Origin: Halarsenatibacter sp964462585
GTDB lineage: Bacteria; Bacillota; Halanaerobiia; Halanaerobiales; Halarsenatibacteraceae
Reading direction: 5' to 3'
Length of the DNA: 8,288 nt
NCBI GenBank assembly: GCA_964462585.1
Contig: CAYXAK010000079.1
Coordinates: forward strand, 1 to 8,288
The number at the start of each line of letters is the position of its first letter. The first letter of the stretch is position 1. Of this stretch, positions 7,593 through 8,288 are shown piece after piece. The translations under genes and the position numbers were made by a program. Under the pieces are notes generated by a model. That model did not search any database and was not told where the DNA came from. It was given only the letters and a program-made list of their open reading frames with translations.

Positions 7593-8219
7593 ATGAAAGA
7601 ATGGAACCACAGATCATTAAAGGAATTTAATCGGGCGCTGGGTTCTGATCAACCCACACCGGGAGGTGGGGCTGCGGCCGGTGCTGTAAGCAGTATAAGC
7701 GCTGCCCTGCTGCTGATGGTGGTAAACCTGAGCGGGGAGAAACCGGAGCTTAATCGGCTGGAGGAAAAGCTGACAGAGTGCCTGGAGAGGTCCTATGAGC
7801 TGATGGATGCTGATTGTGAGGGTTTTGAAGGTGTGATTGAGGCCTGGCGCCTGCCAGCTGATAACGGTTCAGCCCAAAATAAGAAGAGACTGCAGGTGGA
7901 AAAAGCCTTCAAAAAGGCCAGCCTGCCCCCGGCTGAGCTGATGGAGCTTTCGCTGGAAGTTCTCAAAATAGCCCATATCGTGGCCAGAAAGGGCAATGAG
8001 AATGCCTGGACCGAGACAGGCATCGCCGGTCTTCTAGCACATGCTGCCGTCAGGGCTTCCTATTATAATACGCTCATAAATGCCTGCAATATCGACGACG
8101 GTGAATTCAATGAAAAGAAGGTGAGCCGGGCCAAAAGCTGTCTGGAGGAGGCCGAGAGTAAAGCTGCGGATCTGGAGGAATATCTGCACGAGGAGATAAT
8201 AAGCTGTGAATATCTGTAA
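7593..8219 (+). CDS. Cyclodeaminase/cyclohydrolase family protein (probable methenyl-THF cyclohydrolase or formimino-THF cyclodeaminase)
   Basis: Belongs to the all-helical FTCD C-terminal/FchA family, which converts 5-formimino-THF to 5,10-methenyl-THF with ammonia release, or opens methenyl-THF to 10-formyl-THF. Acts on folate one-carbon units in the cytoplasm, usually as an oligomer. Seen in the sequence: the signature PTPGGGAAAG (21-30) followed by the SSISAALLLMVVNLS helix, a DADCEGF segment (72-78) in the middle helix, and GNENAWTETGIAGLLAHAA (134-152) before the ASYYNTLIN helix. Length of 208 residues is normal for the stand-alone form; there is no formiminotransferase domain. Where relatives typically have a Ser/Thr-Asp pair after the GN-x-N motif, this protein has Thr140-Glu141. 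The neighbours are transporter genes and do not discriminate between the two reactions; histidine-degradation genes would favour the deaminase and acetogenesis genes the cyclohydrolase. Family call firm, reaction open. Confidence 0.88.
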   Translation: MKEWNHRSLKEFNRALGSDQPTPGGGAAAGAVSSISAALLLMVVNLSGEKPELNRLEEKLTECLERSYELMDADCEGFEGVIEAWRLPADNGSAQNKKRLQVEKAFKKASLPPAELMELSLEVLKIAHIVARKGNENAWTETGIAGLLAHAAVRASYYNTLINACNIDDGEFNEKKVSRAKSCLEEAESKAADLEEYLHEEIISCEYL

Positions 8220-8288
8220 TAAATGAATATAATTGACACACAATTAAAGCAGTTAGGAAAAAGAAATTGACTGTTGACAGCAGTGTAA
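8220..8288. promoter_or_regulatory. A+T-rich intergenic region, possible promoter/operator of the next gene
   Basis: Non-coding tail that is much richer in A+T than the rest of the window. It holds an inverted repeat TAATTG / CAATTA (8230-8235 and 8241-8246, five-base loop) overlapping a TTGACA hexamer at 8233-8238. A second cluster has TTGACT at 8267 and TTGACA at 8274-8279. The first TTGACA has no good -10 box at 16-18 bases, while the second would have its -10 just beyond the window. Neither repeat has a T-run, so this is not a clear terminator. Inference only. Confidence 0.35.
8270..8284. repeat. Imperfect inverted repeat over a TTGACA hexamer
   Basis: ACTGTTG-A-CAGCAGT is an imperfect palindrome with six of seven arm positions pairing around a single central base. 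It covers the TTGACA at 8274-8279, which is where a repressor site could sit. A chance match of this size is possible. Confidence 0.3.

Noticed and set aside
7086..7610. Minus-strand open frame of about 174 codons opposite azlC/azlD
   Set aside because: It covers the azlC/azlD overlap and the next ribosome binding site, and its translation has no family signature.
8230..8246. Rho-independent terminator after the cyclodeaminase gene
   Set aside because: The stem is only six A+T-rich pairs and is followed by AAAGC rather than a T-run.
1..8288. Phage defence system built on the helicase-nuclease pair
   Set aside because: The pair has the standard AddA/AddB motif order, and no other defence, toxin or mobile genes are visible. 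The adjacent genes are a GLUG protein, an exporter and a folate enzyme.

Overview
This window looks like bacterial chromosome from a Firmicutes-like anaerobe. It is coding almost throughout and every gene is on the plus strand. Base composition is somewhat more than half G+C, yet ATA, AGA and AGG codons are abundant, and the proteins are rich in Glu and Asp. An AddAB-type recombination nuclease (rather than RecBCD), an AzlCD transporter and a stand-alone cyclodeaminase/cyclohydrolase together fit a clostridial or Halanaerobiales-like host. That placement is inference from style and gene content and is held weakly.

Left part (1-5846): a two-gene helicase-nuclease operon. The first gene is an AddB-like protein with an iron-sulfur-stapled PD-(D/E)XK nuclease; its reading frame is open at the window edge. 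The second is an AddA-like UvrD/Rep (SF1A) helicase with its own C-terminal nuclease. Their stop and start overlap by four bases. Together they should resect double-strand breaks and prepare ends for RecA. Both are shorter than the classical Bacillus proteins, and the visible AddB-like part has no Walker A motif.

Middle (5846-6469): a small membrane-anchored protein with GLUG-type beta-helix repeats. Its ATG overlaps the AddA-like stop codon, so it looks translationally coupled to the repair operon. This is the least expected gene in the window.

Right-centre (6513-7557): azlC and azlD overlap and encode the two subunits of a probable branched-chain amino acid exporter. Right (7593-8219): a cyclodeaminase/cyclohydrolase-family gene of folate one-carbon metabolism. 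Gaps between genes are at most a few tens of bases and I see no convincing Rho-independent terminator, so the five genes may be co-transcribed.

The last 69 bases (8220-8288) are A+T-rich and non-coding. They hold two short inverted repeats and TTGACA-type hexamers, and look like the start of a regulatory region for a gene beyond the window. I found no RNA genes, CRISPR arrays, insertion sequences or integrase-type mobile genes. No stretch of more than about 70 bases lacks a gene.
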